Source of the DNA: an uncultured Oscillospiraceae bacterium
GTDB lineage: Bacteria; Bacillota; Clostridia; Oscillospirales; Ruminococcaceae
NCBI GenBank assembly: GCA_910589145.1
Contig: CAJUSD010000008.1
Coordinates: 1-64,000 of the forward strand
Reading direction: 5' to 3'
Length of the DNA stretch: 64,000 bases
Under the pieces are notes generated by a model. The model was given only the letters and a program-made list of their open reading frames with translations. It did not search any database and was not told where the DNA came from. The stretch's first letter is position 1. Each line of letters opens with the position of its first letter. Made by a program: the position numbers and the translations under genes. Shown piece after piece: positions 6,599-16,000 of the stretch.

Positions 6599-8503
6599 AT
6601 GGCAGTCATAAGCAGAGCGGAAGAAATCGCCGCAAGGTCTGAAAAGCTCCGGTTCCTAGCAGAAAAAGCGCGGCAGCTTCCTTTGGAGCCTGGGGTTTAC
6701 CGGATGAGGGATAAAACCGGGAACATTATCTATGTTGGGAAAGCGAAAGCGCTGCGCAACCGGGTAAGCAGTTATTTCCGCAGTGTAGAGAAGCACACTG
6801 AAAAAGTCTATAATATGGTAATGAACGTCTGGGATTTTGATACTATCATCTGTGACAGTGAATTTGAAGCGCTTATTCTGGAGTGCAGCCTTATCAAGCA
6901 GAATGATCCCAAATATAATATACTTTTAAAAGACGATAAAGGCTATCACTATATCCAGATATGGCCAAAAGATTGGAGCCGTATTACCGCGCAGAAAAAC
7001 AAACCCCAGGAAGGTGCAAAGCTTATTGGACCATATATCAGTTCCTTTGCTGTCACTGAAACGGTGGACGAAGTCAATAAAGTTTTTTGCCTGCCCACTT
7101 GCAGCCGCAGGTTTCCCCAGGACTTTGGAAAAGACCGGCCGTGCTTAAATTACCATATCCATCAGTGTATGGGTGTATGCAGCGGGAAAATCCCTCTGGA
7201 GGAATACCAGGAAGTTATAGCACAGGCAGTGGATTTTATTAACGGAGGTTCGGCAGAAACCCTCAAACGTCTCAAAGTTGAAATGGAAGCTGCTGCGGAA
7301 AACCTGGATTTTGAAAAAGCAGCCCGCTGCCGGGATCGGATTAACGCAATTCAAAAGATTAACGAGCATCAAAAGGTAGTATTTACCCATGTGGAGGACA
7401 TGGATGCCGCCGCCTTTGCCCAGGACGGGGAATCTATCTGCGGTGTAATTCTGAAAATACGGGGGCAGAGGCTGCGCGACAAGCAGGAATTTCTTCTTGG
7501 AAAAAACGAGTCCCTTACGCTGGCAGATGCGCGCCGCGAACTGGTCATGAGGTATTACGCCAGCGGGCAGGAGGAAATTCCAAAATTGATTGCCCTGGAT
7601 GAAGACTTTGAGGATTCCGATCTGGTTCAGAGGATGCTTCAGGAGAAAGCTGAACGGAAAGTTGAGATATTTGTCCCTGTAAGGGGGGACAATCGAAAAC
7701 TGGTGGAAATGGCCAAAAACAATGCATCCCAAAGGCTTGCCGCAAACAAGCCCTACTCCAACCGTGACGTTGCTGCCCTTGATGAACTTGCCAGGCTGCT
7801 AGGGCTGAAACAGCCGCCCAATTACATTGAAGCCTATGACATTTCCAATATTGGCTCTGAAACAGTTGTAGCCGGAATGGTAGTCTTTGAGGATGGGAAG
7901 CCTTTAAAAAATGCTTATAAGCGGTTTTCTATTAAAACTGTTGCGGGAACCGATGACTATGCGTCCATGTGCGAAGTCATTTCCAGAAGGATAAACCGTT
8001 ACTTTGAAGAAAAAGATTCGCCTGAATCTGCCTTTGGACGGCTGCCGGATTTGATTTTACTTGACGGCGGAAAGGGGCATGTTTCTTCTGTTGAGCCGAT
8101 TCTCCGCGCCAATCATCTTGACATTCCTTTATTTGGCATGGTCAAGGACAACCGGCATAAAACCAGGGCGATTGCAAGCGATGGAGGGGAGATTGCAATT
8201 TCTACATTCCGTTCTGCTTTTATACTGGTTTCCAGGATTCAGGAGGAGGTACACCGGTACTCAATTGCTTATTCCAGGTCAAAGCATCAGAAAACCGGAT
8301 TTGTTATGGAACTGACCACCGTTCCCGGAATTGGACAGGCAAGGGCAAAAAAGCTTTTTCAACATTTTAAAACTGTTAAGGCGATGAAAAGCGCTTCCCT
8401 GGAGGAATTGGAGGCTGCTCCCGGTATGACAAAGAAAACTGCGGAGGCTTTATATTTGTTTTTACGCGGGGAATTGGTTCAGGAGGGCACAGTTTTGGAT
8501 TAA
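6599..8503 (+). CDS. uvrC: Excinuclease ABC subunit C
   Basis: UvrC makes both incisions during nucleotide excision repair. The 634-residue protein shows the N-terminal GIY-YIG nuclease (about 30-105: PGVYRMRDKTGNIIYVGKAK) and a UVR/UvrB-binding helix pair (about 218-250, LDFEKAARCRDRI). The RNase-H-like second nuclease follows (EAYDISNIGSE, LILLDGGKGH), then a C-terminal helix-hairpin-helix pair (TTVPGIGQARAKKLF). ATG 6599 follows AAGGTGGG. The gene is separated from HPr by repeat copy D. Its stop codon TAA (8501-8503) abuts a 163-bp palindromic element. Confidence 0.96.
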   Translation: MAVISRAEEIAARSEKLRFLAEKARQLPLEPGVYRMRDKTGNIIYVGKAKALRNRVSSYFRSVEKHTEKVYNMVMNVWDFDTIICDSEFEALILECSLIKQNDPKYNILLKDDKGYHYIQIWPKDWSRITAQKNKPQEGAKLIGPYISSFAVTETVDEVNKVFCLPTCSRRFPQDFGKDRPCLNYHIHQCMGVCSGKIPLEEYQEVIAQAVDFINGGSAETLKRLKVEMEAAAENLDFEKAARCRDRINAIQKINEHQKVVFTHVEDMDAAAFAQDGESICGVILKIRGQRLRDKQEFLLGKNESLTLADARRELVMRYYASGQEEIPKLIALDEDFEDSDLVQRMLQEKAERKVEIFVPVRGDNRKLVEMAKNNASQRLAANKPYSNRDVAALDELARLLGLKQPPNYIEAYDISNIGSETVVAGMVVFEDGKPLKNAYKRFSIKTVAGTDDYASMCEVISRRINRYFEEKDSPESAFGRLPDLILLDGGKGHVSSVEPILRANHLDIPLFGMVKDNRHKTRAIASDGGEIAISTFRSAFILVSRIQEEVHRYSIAYSRSKHQKTGFVMELTTVPGIGQARAKKLFQHFKTVKAMKSASLEELEAAPGMTKKTAEALYLFLRGELVQEGTVLD

Positions 8504-8665
8504 GAACCTGTATTCACGACCGAGGGATGCCGGATGGACGAGGATTTTTCCCGTCAGACAAGGAGATTTTCCGCAGCCATACTGACGTATGGCAAGGGAA
8601 ACCGACGCAGTATGGCGGGAAAAAGGCCAGCCAGACGGCGTGCAGCGGTTGTGAATACAGGTTCT
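8503..8665. mobile_element. 163-bp imperfect palindrome, MITE-like insertion after uvrC
   Basis: The ends are inverted copies: AGAACCTGTATTCACGACCG (8503-8522) and its near-complement at 8646-8665 (one mismatch). Pairing continues inward with interruptions (TTTTTCCCG on both arms) to a central CCATACTGACGTATGG. It encodes no protein. It begins on the last base of the uvrC stop codon and is followed at 8664 by AAGAGCCTGTCTCAAAAT, which resembles the end of the palindrome at 26785. Length and symmetry fit a non-autonomous element; no flanking duplication is obvious. Confidence 0.6.
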
Positions 8666-8723
8666 AAGAGCCTGTCTCAAAATGATTAGACTCTGGAAAG
8701 ATTGGCTTTTCCATTTCAAACGG

Positions 8724-8752
8724 TTGACAACAGGGGCATTTTGCATGATAAT
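8724..8752 (+). promoter_or_regulatory. Sigma-A promoter of rsmD-coaD
   Basis: TTGACA (8724-8729), a 17-base spacer and GATAAT (8747-8752) lie 46 bases upstream of ATG 8798. This placement excludes the longer frame opening at 8702 as the start. Confidence 0.75.
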
Positions 8753-8797
8753 ATAAATACCGCTTTTGCGGAACCTTATTTGGAAGGAATTACGCAC

Positions 8798-9358
8798 ATG
8801 AGAGTAACGACCGGAACGGCCCGCGGCAGGAACCTAATCGCGCCGCCGGACAGTAATATTACCCGCCCTACCTCAGATATGACAAAACAGGCAATTTTTA
8901 ACATTATTCAATTTGAGGTAGAAGGAACAGAGGTTTTAGATTTGTTTGCAGGCTCAGGCCAATTGGGAATAGAAGCCCTTAGCAGGGGAGCCCGCCGTGC
9001 AACGTTTATTGACAGCAGCCGCGAAGCCCAGCAGATAATTATTCAAAACCTGAAAACAACTCAGCTTTCAAATCAGGCAAAAGTTCTGACAGCAGATGCT
9101 TTCACTTTTTTGACCCGTACAAGGGATACCTATGATATTGCATTTCTCGATCCCCCCTATGAAAAAGGGTTATTAGAGAAAACGCTTCCATTGACTGCAC
9201 AAAGGATGAATCCAGGCGGGGTGATTCTGTGTGAGACTGCAAAGGAAGAAATGCTTCCAGAAGAGGCGGGGGATTTTCGCAAACAGAAGGAATACCGTTA
9301 TGGAAGAGCGAAACTGACTGTTTACCGGTTTCACAATCCAGAGGAAAACAGAATGTAA
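8798..9358 (+). CDS. rsmD: 16S rRNA (guanine(966)-N2)-methyltransferase RsmD
   Basis: A 186-residue Rossmann-fold methyltransferase that modifies G966 of 16S rRNA. It shows the N-terminal RVTTGTARGRNL motif, the SAM-binding loop LDLFAGSGQLGIEALSRG (about 48-65) and the catalytic FLDPPY motif (about 118-123) of N2-guanine methyltransferases. The frame is open from 8702, but ATG 8798 starts the conserved family N-terminus, follows GGAAGGA and lies downstream of the promoter. rsmD followed by coaD (43-base gap) is a common bacterial pair. Confidence 0.93.
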   Translation: MRVTTGTARGRNLIAPPDSNITRPTSDMTKQAIFNIIQFEVEGTEVLDLFAGSGQLGIEALSRGARRATFIDSSREAQQIIIQNLKTTQLSNQAKVLTADAFTFLTRTRDTYDIAFLDPPYEKGLLEKTLPLTAQRMNPGGVILCETAKEEMLPEEAGDFRKQKEYRYGRAKLTVYRFHNPEENRM

Positions 9359-9401
9359 AGCGCCGGTAAAGTGAATGAAAGCAGAAAGGTTCTGACAAAC
9401 T

Positions 9402-9881
9402 ATGGCTATCGCAGTATGTCCGGGCAGTTTTGACCCGGTGACAAACGGGCATTTGGATATCATACAACGTGCAGGCAGGTTGTTTGATAAGGTGATTGTT
9501 CTGGTGATTGTAAACCCGGACAAGACCCCTGTTTTTACAAGAGAAGAAAGGGTTGATATGATCCAAAGGTCAATTGATCTGCCAAATGTCGAGGTGGATT
9601 CTTACTGCGGCTTATTGGCGGATTATGTGAAAAAGGTAGGGGCTGCTGTTATTGTGAAAGGGTTGAGAGCTGTCACTGATTTTGAGTATGAATTCCAAAT
9701 GGCCTTGACCAATAAAAAACTTGCCCCATTTGCTGAAACAATGTTTTTAACAACATCCGCTTCAAATATGTACCTGAGTTCCAGCGTAGTGCGGCAGGTG
9801 GGCAGTTTTGGCGGGGACATTTCCCCTTTTGTCCCGGAACAGATTAAGCAGCAGATTGCACAACGCCTGAAACGGGCTTGA
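9402..9881 (+). CDS. coaD: Phosphopantetheine adenylyltransferase
   Basis: CoaD transfers AMP from ATP to 4'-phosphopantetheine, the penultimate step of coenzyme A synthesis. The 159-residue protein has the nucleotidyltransferase HxGH motif in GSFDPVTNGHLDII (about 8-21), the GLRAVTDFEYE substrate loop (about 87-97) and the C-terminal SSSVVR variant of the ISSTxVR motif (about 127-132). Length and motif order are canonical. It sits between rsmD and a coiled-coil gene in one apparent operon. Confidence 0.95.
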   Translation: MAIAVCPGSFDPVTNGHLDIIQRAGRLFDKVIVLVIVNPDKTPVFTREERVDMIQRSIDLPNVEVDSYCGLLADYVKKVGAAVIVKGLRAVTDFEYEFQMALTNKKLAPFAETMFLTTSASNMYLSSSVVRQVGSFGGDISPFVPEQIKQQIAQRLKRA

Positions 9882-9912
9882 ATTTGGATGAGTGAGAACA
9901 GGAGGAAGCCGC

Positions 9913-10383
9913 TTGAATATCGAGGAAATTTTAGAAACCATGGACGATATGCTGGAACGCGCCTGGAGCCTTCCGCTTACCGGCGGCAGGTGTGTTGTTG
10001 ACGCGATGAAGGTTAGGGATTTGATTGAGGAAATCAGGCTTAATCTGCCGTCAGAAATTAAAATGGCCAGAGGGATTGTCGCTGACCGAAATGAAATTTT
10101 GAACGAGGCAAAACGGGAGGCAGAAGCTACTGTCCGTAAGGCCGAAGAACGCGCTAGGGCTTTAGTTGCTCAGGAGGAAATCGTTCGCCAGGCCCAGGAA
10201 CGTGCTCAGGAAGTTACTACCCAGGCCCAGATTAAATCCAGAGAGTTAAGGGGTGCTTCTCATAGTTATAGTGATAAAGTTTTGGGTGATGCAGAGGAAG
10301 CTTTGACTGAAGCGCTGAAAAGTGTTAAAACAACTCGGAACGCCCTTCGGTCTGCGTCTTCTACTTCGCGGTTGAAAGGTTAA
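9913..10383 (+). CDS. Alanine/glutamate-rich coiled-coil protein, ATP-synthase-b-like helix
   Basis: A 156-residue, almost entirely helical and charged protein with no membrane segment. Residues about 48-120 form a long Ala/Glu/Arg/Gln coiled coil (AKREAEATVRKAEERARAL) of the kind found in ATP synthase subunits b and E/H. That resemblance may reflect composition only. GTG 9892 is in frame, but AGGAGGAAG at 9900-9907 points to TTG 9913 (product LNIEEILETMDDML). It follows coaD by 31 bases and closes the operon. The family is conserved beside coaD in related Clostridia as far as I recall; its function is unknown. Confidence 0.7.
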   Translation: MNIEEILETMDDMLERAWSLPLTGGRCVVDAMKVRDLIEEIRLNLPSEIKMARGIVADRNEILNEAKREAEATVRKAEERARALVAQEEIVRQAQERAQEVTTQAQIKSRELRGASHSYSDKVLGDAEEALTEALKSVKTTRNALRSASSTSRLKG

Positions 10384-10387
10384 ACGG

Positions 10388-10425
10388 TCGCCGGGAATAA
10401 CAGTTTATACTGTTATTCCCGGCGA
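10388..10425 (+). terminator. 16-bp perfect hairpin ending the rsmD-coaD operon
   Basis: TCGCCGGGAATAACAG (10388-10403) pairs exactly with 10410-10425 across the six-base loop TTTATA. The T-run is poor, but it lies five bases after a stop codon at the end of the operon. Confidence 0.7.
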
Positions 10426-10458
10426 TGATGCTTTATAATGGCCCCTTAGCATTTTGTT

Positions 10459-10487
10459 TTGACAATTTTGGTGAGACAGGGTATAAT
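10459..10487 (+). promoter_or_regulatory. Consensus sigma-A promoter of the SGNH hydrolase gene
   Basis: TTGACA (10459-10464), a 17-base spacer and TATAAT (10482-10487) match the consensus exactly. The leader to ATG 10560 is about 65 bases. Confidence 0.9.
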
Positions 10488-10559
10488 GAACATGGGTTCG
10501 ATAAAAAGCAAAAATTTTATCACAATCAATCAAAATCTCCGACAAAGGATGGCTGAAAA

Positions 10560-11597
10560 ATGACTGCAATACATGACAGAATCTCTTTCCATAATGTAGA
10601 CCATCTGGAAAAGAAAGGGGAAGTTCCCGGCCTGCTCCTGCAAAGATTTCCCGAAAACGTCCGTTTAGCCTTGGGACAAGGGGATCATGAAAGGGGACGC
10701 TTTTTCGCCCAAGTTTCTACTGGATGTGAAATCCGGTTTGTAACGGATGCGTATTTTTATCGACTGTCTCTTTCGTCTTACCTGGAGGATACCCATGTAA
10801 TGATTTTCTGCGGGGACTATCTCCATTCAGTCCACCAAATCCCCGCCGGCAAAATCACCACGTTACATATTGAAATCCCCCCGTCCCTGTTCCAGAGCGA
10901 ACCTTGGGTAAGGGAAGGAGGGCGTTTTGACTGCCGTGTATGGCGCGTCCTATTCCATAAACAGTCCTGCGGGATTTTCTGCGGATTGGATACTTTTGGG
11001 CATGATGTCCGCCCGCCGGAACCCCAAGAGGTTCCACAAGTAAAATGGCTTGCCTATGGTTCTTCTATTACCTTTGGCGGTGACGTGCATCTTGCATCTA
11101 ATATGTATGTCCTTCAGGCTGCCAGAAGATTAAAAGCGGATGTTTATAATAAAGCGGTTGCAGGAAGCTGTTTCTGCGACAGTGCAATGATTGATTACCT
11201 TGTTTCCCTGCACGGCTGGGATGTTGCCACCCTGGAATTGGGGATCAATATGCTTAACCGCTTTACCGTGGAGGAATTTGAAACCCGGTGCCGTGCGCTT
11301 TCCCAGGCGCTTTTGAAAGCCAATCCGGGAAAACCTGTGGTTTTGATTACCGCCTATCCTGCACATGCACTCTTTAACGGGCAGGAGAGCAGCCGCCGGA
11401 AATATTTGGATTTTGAAGCCGTCCTGAAAAAAATCAGGCAGGAGGATACTTCCAACTGCCTGCATTTAATCGAAGGAAAAGAAATTTTAAAGGATATTCA
11501 AGGGCTTACAGTGGATATGACACATCCCTCTGACGACGGCCATATAATGATGGGACAGCGGTTAGCCGAGAACCTTGAAAAAATTCTGTGGAAGTAA
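10560..11597 (+). CDS. SGNH/GDSL-type hydrolase (esterase) with N-terminal beta domain
   Basis: A 345-residue two-domain protein. Residues about 160-345 are an SGNH hydrolase: block I YGSSITFGGD holds the catalytic Ser, block III is LELGINMLNRF (Gly/Asn), and block V DMTHPSDDGH holds Asp and His. The first 150 residues look like a beta-sandwich, as in CE2/acetyl-xylan-type esterases. There is no signal peptide, so it acts in the cytoplasm, probably deacylating small or sugar-linked substrates (inferred). It stands alone with a consensus promoter and converges with the lipid kinase gene. Confidence 0.82.
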   Translation: MTAIHDRISFHNVDHLEKKGEVPGLLLQRFPENVRLALGQGDHERGRFFAQVSTGCEIRFVTDAYFYRLSLSSYLEDTHVMIFCGDYLHSVHQIPAGKITTLHIEIPPSLFQSEPWVREGGRFDCRVWRVLFHKQSCGIFCGLDTFGHDVRPPEPQEVPQVKWLAYGSSITFGGDVHLASNMYVLQAARRLKADVYNKAVAGSCFCDSAMIDYLVSLHGWDVATLELGINMLNRFTVEEFETRCRALSQALLKANPGKPVVLITAYPAHALFNGQESSRRKYLDFEAVLKKIRQEDTSNCLHLIEGKEILKDIQGLTVDMTHPSDDGHIMMGQRLAENLEKILWK

Positions 11598-11633
11598 CAG
11601 TATATATGCAGTAAAATCCAGTTTTTCCATCAC

Positions 11634-12569
11634 TTATATGATAGAGACGGAAACAGGGATTTCCCCAAGGGCTTCTCTGGGGGTGAGGATGTTTAGCGCC
11701 TGGGGCAGTACGGAAATTTCCACCTGGGAGGGATCGCCTCCAAACTCCCCATCCAGTGTCCAAGGCGCCAGATCTGGGGACTGGATTTGGAAGCGGGTGC
11801 TTTTGGTTCGGAAAATTAATTCCTGGCTGTCTTCCTCCCGTTTCAAAAGCGCATTAATAACGAATTGCATTTGGGCGATGCTCTCCGGCTGCCGGATCAG
11901 CAGCAGCTCAAACAGCCCATCGTTTAAGGCTACCTGCTGGCCTGCAAGTTTTTGAAAGCCTCCCACAGAAGTTGAATTTCCAATCAGTCCAAAGATAAAA
12001 TCCCCCTCGATTTCACCGCCGTCATATTGTACTGTCATATGATAGGGATGAATGGAGGGAAGCTGCCGCAATCCCTCCAGCAGATAAGCGGGACGGCCTA
12101 AAACGTTTTTATATTGCTGGGGTGTTTGGTAGGCTACATTGGTAAACGCCCCAAATGCAGCAATATATGTGAAATATTTCCCTCCAAAACTGCCTACATC
12201 ACAGGAAACCGGCGTCCCGTTTACAATGGTTTGTGCTGCTTTTTTCATGTCCTTGGGAATTTTCAGGCTGGTGGCAAAATCATTGACGGTGCCCGCCGGG
12301 ATATAGCCAAATAATTGGGGCTTACCGCCCTGCATTAAGCCGGAAACAGCTTCATTTAAGGTTCCATCCCCGCCGGATGCGGCAATCAGATCATAATTTC
12401 CGGCACTTTCAGCAATGATCTCGGTTGCTTCCAGCGCCTTCTGGGTCGGGTAGACTGTCGGAAGGTATCCGCCCTTTACAAATATATCCAGAAGTTCATA
12501 GATACGCGGCTGGATTTCTGCTTTCCCGGAATTGGGGTTGAATACAAAAAGCATTTTTTTCAGTTCCAT
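11634..12569 (-). CDS. Diacylglycerol kinase family (YegS/BmrU-type) lipid kinase
   Basis: A 311-residue soluble lipid kinase. The catalytic domain carries FVFNPNSGKAE (about 9-19) and the hallmark GGDGTLNEAVSGLM (about 65-78), followed by the GYIPAGTVNDFA loop. Relatives phosphorylate diacylglycerol or similar lipids (DgkB, YegS, BmrU). The exact substrate cannot be read from sequence. The start at 12569 follows AGAGGTAG. It stands alone, convergent with the SGNH gene and divergent from the DUF2200 gene. Confidence 0.88.
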   Translation of the reverse strand: MELKKMLFVFNPNSGKAEIQPRIYELLDIFVKGGYLPTVYPTQKALEATEIIAESAGNYDLIAASGGDGTLNEAVSGLMQGGKPQLFGYIPAGTVNDFATSLKIPKDMKKAAQTIVNGTPVSCDVGSFGGKYFTYIAAFGAFTNVAYQTPQQYKNVLGRPAYLLEGLRQLPSIHPYHMTVQYDGGEIEGDFIFGLIGNSTSVGGFQKLAGQQVALNDGLFELLLIRQPESIAQMQFVINALLKREEDSQELIFRTKSTRFQIQSPDLAPWTLDGEFGGDPSQVEISVLPQALNILTPREALGEIPVSVSII

Positions 12570-12678
12570 TTAAACTACCTCTCTGCTTTTGGATGATATA
12601 TCTATTATAGCCTATTTTTTCCAAAGCGGCAACCTTGCGTTTTTAAAGAATCAGATTGGAAATTGGAGAATGCCTGAT

Positions 12679-13029
12679 ATGGAAAACCAAAAAGTTTATG
12701 CAATGAAATTATCTAAAATTTATCCTCTGCTTGTTTCAAAAGCAGAAAGGAAAAACCGTACTAAAAAAGAAGTTGATGAAATTATCTTCTGGCTGACTGG
12801 GTATGATGAAGCCGGTTTAGAAAAGCAGCTTACCAATGATGTTGATTATGGAACCTTTTTCCGTGAAGCACCATGTATCAATCCAAACTGCGTATTGATT
12901 AAAGGGACAATCTGCGGATGCCGCGTTGAGGAAATCAAAGAGCCCTTGATGCAGAAAATCAGATATTTGGATAAACTGATTGACGAATTAGCCAAAGGGA
13001 AGCCGATGGAAAAGATCTTACGAATATAA
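12679..13029 (+). CDS. DUF2200 family protein
   Basis: A 116-residue soluble protein matching the DUF2200 family: the N-terminus ENQKVYAMKLSKIYPLLV is followed by a basic KAERKNRTKKEVDEII helix and WLTGYDEAGLE, then a short Cys-containing stretch (CINPNCVLIKGTICGCRVE). The function is not established. The frame is open from TTG 12589, but the family N-terminus and GGAG at 12665 favour ATG 12679. The C-terminal part (MQKIRYLDKLIDELAKGK) is a predicted helix. No operon partner is obvious; the surface-protein gene starts 56 bases downstream. Confidence 0.85.
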   Translation: MENQKVYAMKLSKIYPLLVSKAERKNRTKKEVDEIIFWLTGYDEAGLEKQLTNDVDYGTFFREAPCINPNCVLIKGTICGCRVEEIKEPLMQKIRYLDKLIDELAKGKPMEKILRI

Positions 13030-13085
13030 TATATTAAAACAAAAGGGACTAAATTGCCGACATTGATAGAAATGAGGGTTGAATA

Positions 13086-16000
13086 ATGAAAAAGAATCTG
13101 AACGCATGGAAGCGGACGATTTCCTCTATTGCAGCATTTGCTGTTGTAATGAGCCTTGGCGGGCCGTTTACGGCTGCGTATGGTGTGGAGTACCCTAAAA
13201 CTCCGCCAACATCACAGGGGGAAACACAACAGGAAACAGGGAACGTATCTGCGGCGGAGTGGGAGAAATCTGCTGTCGAAGCGATTGGTACAGCTTCCGG
13301 CAGGGATGCTGTGGAGAAAATTTATGATTATCTTCGCACCCAAACCAATAAAAACGCTGCATCTTTTAATACCCTTGCCAAGAAGTATAATTTGGCCTGT
13401 AATATTGTAAATGGAACGTTTTCCGGGGCTGCCCATAGTTGGAATGTTGTACAGTTGGATAAAGCCTGGTACGCTGTAGATGTGGAAAAAGGCGTTTTGC
13501 TGGCTGGTTCTAAAACAGCTGTCAGCGGAGAAAATAGCTTTTCAGATCTATATCTAACTGACGATAACACTGTTGCATTAAGCGAAACAAACCAGGTTGT
13601 AACATTGACGATAACTCCAAATGTACTTAAAAAAGTTTACGGGGACAAAGATCCTGTATTTACTTATGCCGTCAACGGCGGCAATGTAGAACTGGATGGA
13701 GCTCTTTCCAGGGAGTCTGGTGAAGATGTGAAATCTTATTCTATTACTCTTGGCTCACTGAAAATTAAGGATTCTACAAAAGCAAACCTATATAAACTCG
13801 TTTTAGCTGACAACGCCCCTAAATTTGATATCACGAAAAGGGAACTAAATATTTCCGGCGTCACATTACAGGATGTCTCCAAACCTTATGATGGAACAGC
13901 GCTTGTACCTGTTCAGCAGATTGCTTTGGGGAATATTTCCGGTAAAGACGATGTTTCGATTGATTTAACAAAGGTTAAAGCTGTTGTAGCTTCTGAAAAA
14001 GCTGGAGATTATAAGGAAATTGCTTTAACTGAATTTGTCCTTCAGGGCAATAAAGCGGAGAATTATTTTATCCCGCAGTCTGTTATAGTTCCTAAGGATT
14101 TTTCTATTAAACCTGTGGAGGACCAGACCCCGGAAGTTGAAGGAACAGATGATTCCGCCAGTAATTCAACGCCAAACAGCGACAAAGATGTTGCTTCATC
14201 CTTAGATTCTTCATCCACTACCAGTTCCAGTGAAACTTCAAATTCAACATCAGAATCTAATACGGACTCATCTGGAAGTCCTTCCCAGACTGCCCCCTCT
14301 GATTCTTCCAGTTCAGGAAGCCAGCCCAATCCTTCTGAACCTGCCCCACCTTCTGATGGCGGGCAAACAACCCCTGACGGGAAAACAACTGTAGTCATTA
14401 CAGTGGATTCCCTTGATAAAACCTATGGGGAGGACGATCCTCAGCCCCAATTTACCCCCAGTGTGGAAATTGAGTTAAAAGGCGAAATTTCCCGTGAAGC
14501 CGGTTCAGATGCTGGAACCTACGCCTATACATTAGGCACCCTTGCCCCGGTCAGCCCGGAATATAAATTGGAACTTGCCAACAATAACGCAGCGCTGACA
14601 ATTTATCCGCAAGAAGTAACTGTTTCTATTCCTAACCAATATAAATATATGGGTGAGGCAGATAAAGCCATTCAATATGTACTAAGTAAATCCATGCCTG
14701 TAACAGGGGCTATTGAACGCGCTAAGGGAGATGCTGTTGGTAAATATGCCTATTCTATTGGGACTCTGGCACCTGCAAATGAGGCCGATAAGAAAAATTA
14801 TACCTTTGTTTTGTCAAAGACAGTAGGAATGTTTGAGATCCTTGACACAGGTTCAGCAATCCCCAGCCAGAAAACCCAGGTTTTTGTTACCCCGGATTCT
14901 AAAGAAAAAACTTTTGGTGAACCTGACCCTGAACCTTCTTATAAATTGAGCCAGGCAATTGCAGTAGAGGGGAAATTAACCCGTAAAACCGGTGAAGACG
15001 CAGGTTCCTATGCCTATACGCTCGATGGGCTGAAACCAGCTTCCGATTTGTTTGAACTGGTTTTGGCGGAGAGCCAAACCCCTGCTTCCCTTACCATTCT
15101 TCCTAAAACGGTTCAGGTTTCTTTCCAGTCCCAAACCAAAATATACGGCGATAAAGACCCTGATCCCATCTACCAATTAGGAGAAACAATTGAAGTTAAG
15201 GGCAAGCCGGGAAGGGAACCCGGTGAAGATGTGTTAAACGGCCATCCCTATCCCTATACCCTGGGAACACTGGAGCCTGTTTCCCGCAACTATAAACTGG
15301 CCGCCGATAATAACAGCGCTGCCCTTACCATTGCTCCGCGGACTGTCGATATTTTCTTCCGCCGGCCTGCTTCTAATGACGTGGAGTTTAATTATTCCAG
15401 CGGCATGGCTTTTGTCGAATACGACGGCAAAGCCAAAGGGGTTGAGGCTTTCTATCAGACTGCCCGTGGAGAGGAAAGCCGCGTTTCTGTCCTCTATAAT
15501 GGCAGTTCTGACATGCCCAAGGAGCAGGGTACTTATGACCTTTCCATTGCAATAGAGGATCCCAATTACATCCTTTCCAATAAGGACTTGGCTATTACGC
15601 AGATGATGATCAGACGGAAAACATTCTCCTCTGTAGATGTTTCGCGTACCCTGTCCAAAGATGATACATCCCGCAAATTTATCCCCCTTACCCAGTTTGG
15701 CGTACCAGCCAACGCTTTCCAGTATGTGTATGTCTATAATATGGAAGGAGACTACATCTTTGATGACAGCGTTCAGCCGGAAATCAAAAACGGGAATTTG
15801 TATTACCAGATTCATTCTGGACTGTCCGTTGGGATGGAGGGAAGCATTGTCCTTCGTTTGTTAGACAATCCTTCCTATGGGTTTAATGAGTTCCGGCTTA
15901 AAATTTCCGTAGGGGAACAGGGGTATGAAATAACCCTCCAGAATCCTCCCTCTAAAGTAACTTTGGGCAATGACATTGCTCTTTCCAACAATTTTAAACT

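Noticed and set aside
14063..14398. Minus-strand frame opposite the Ser/Thr linker of the surface protein
   Set aside because: It is the antisense of a low-complexity region and has no start signals.
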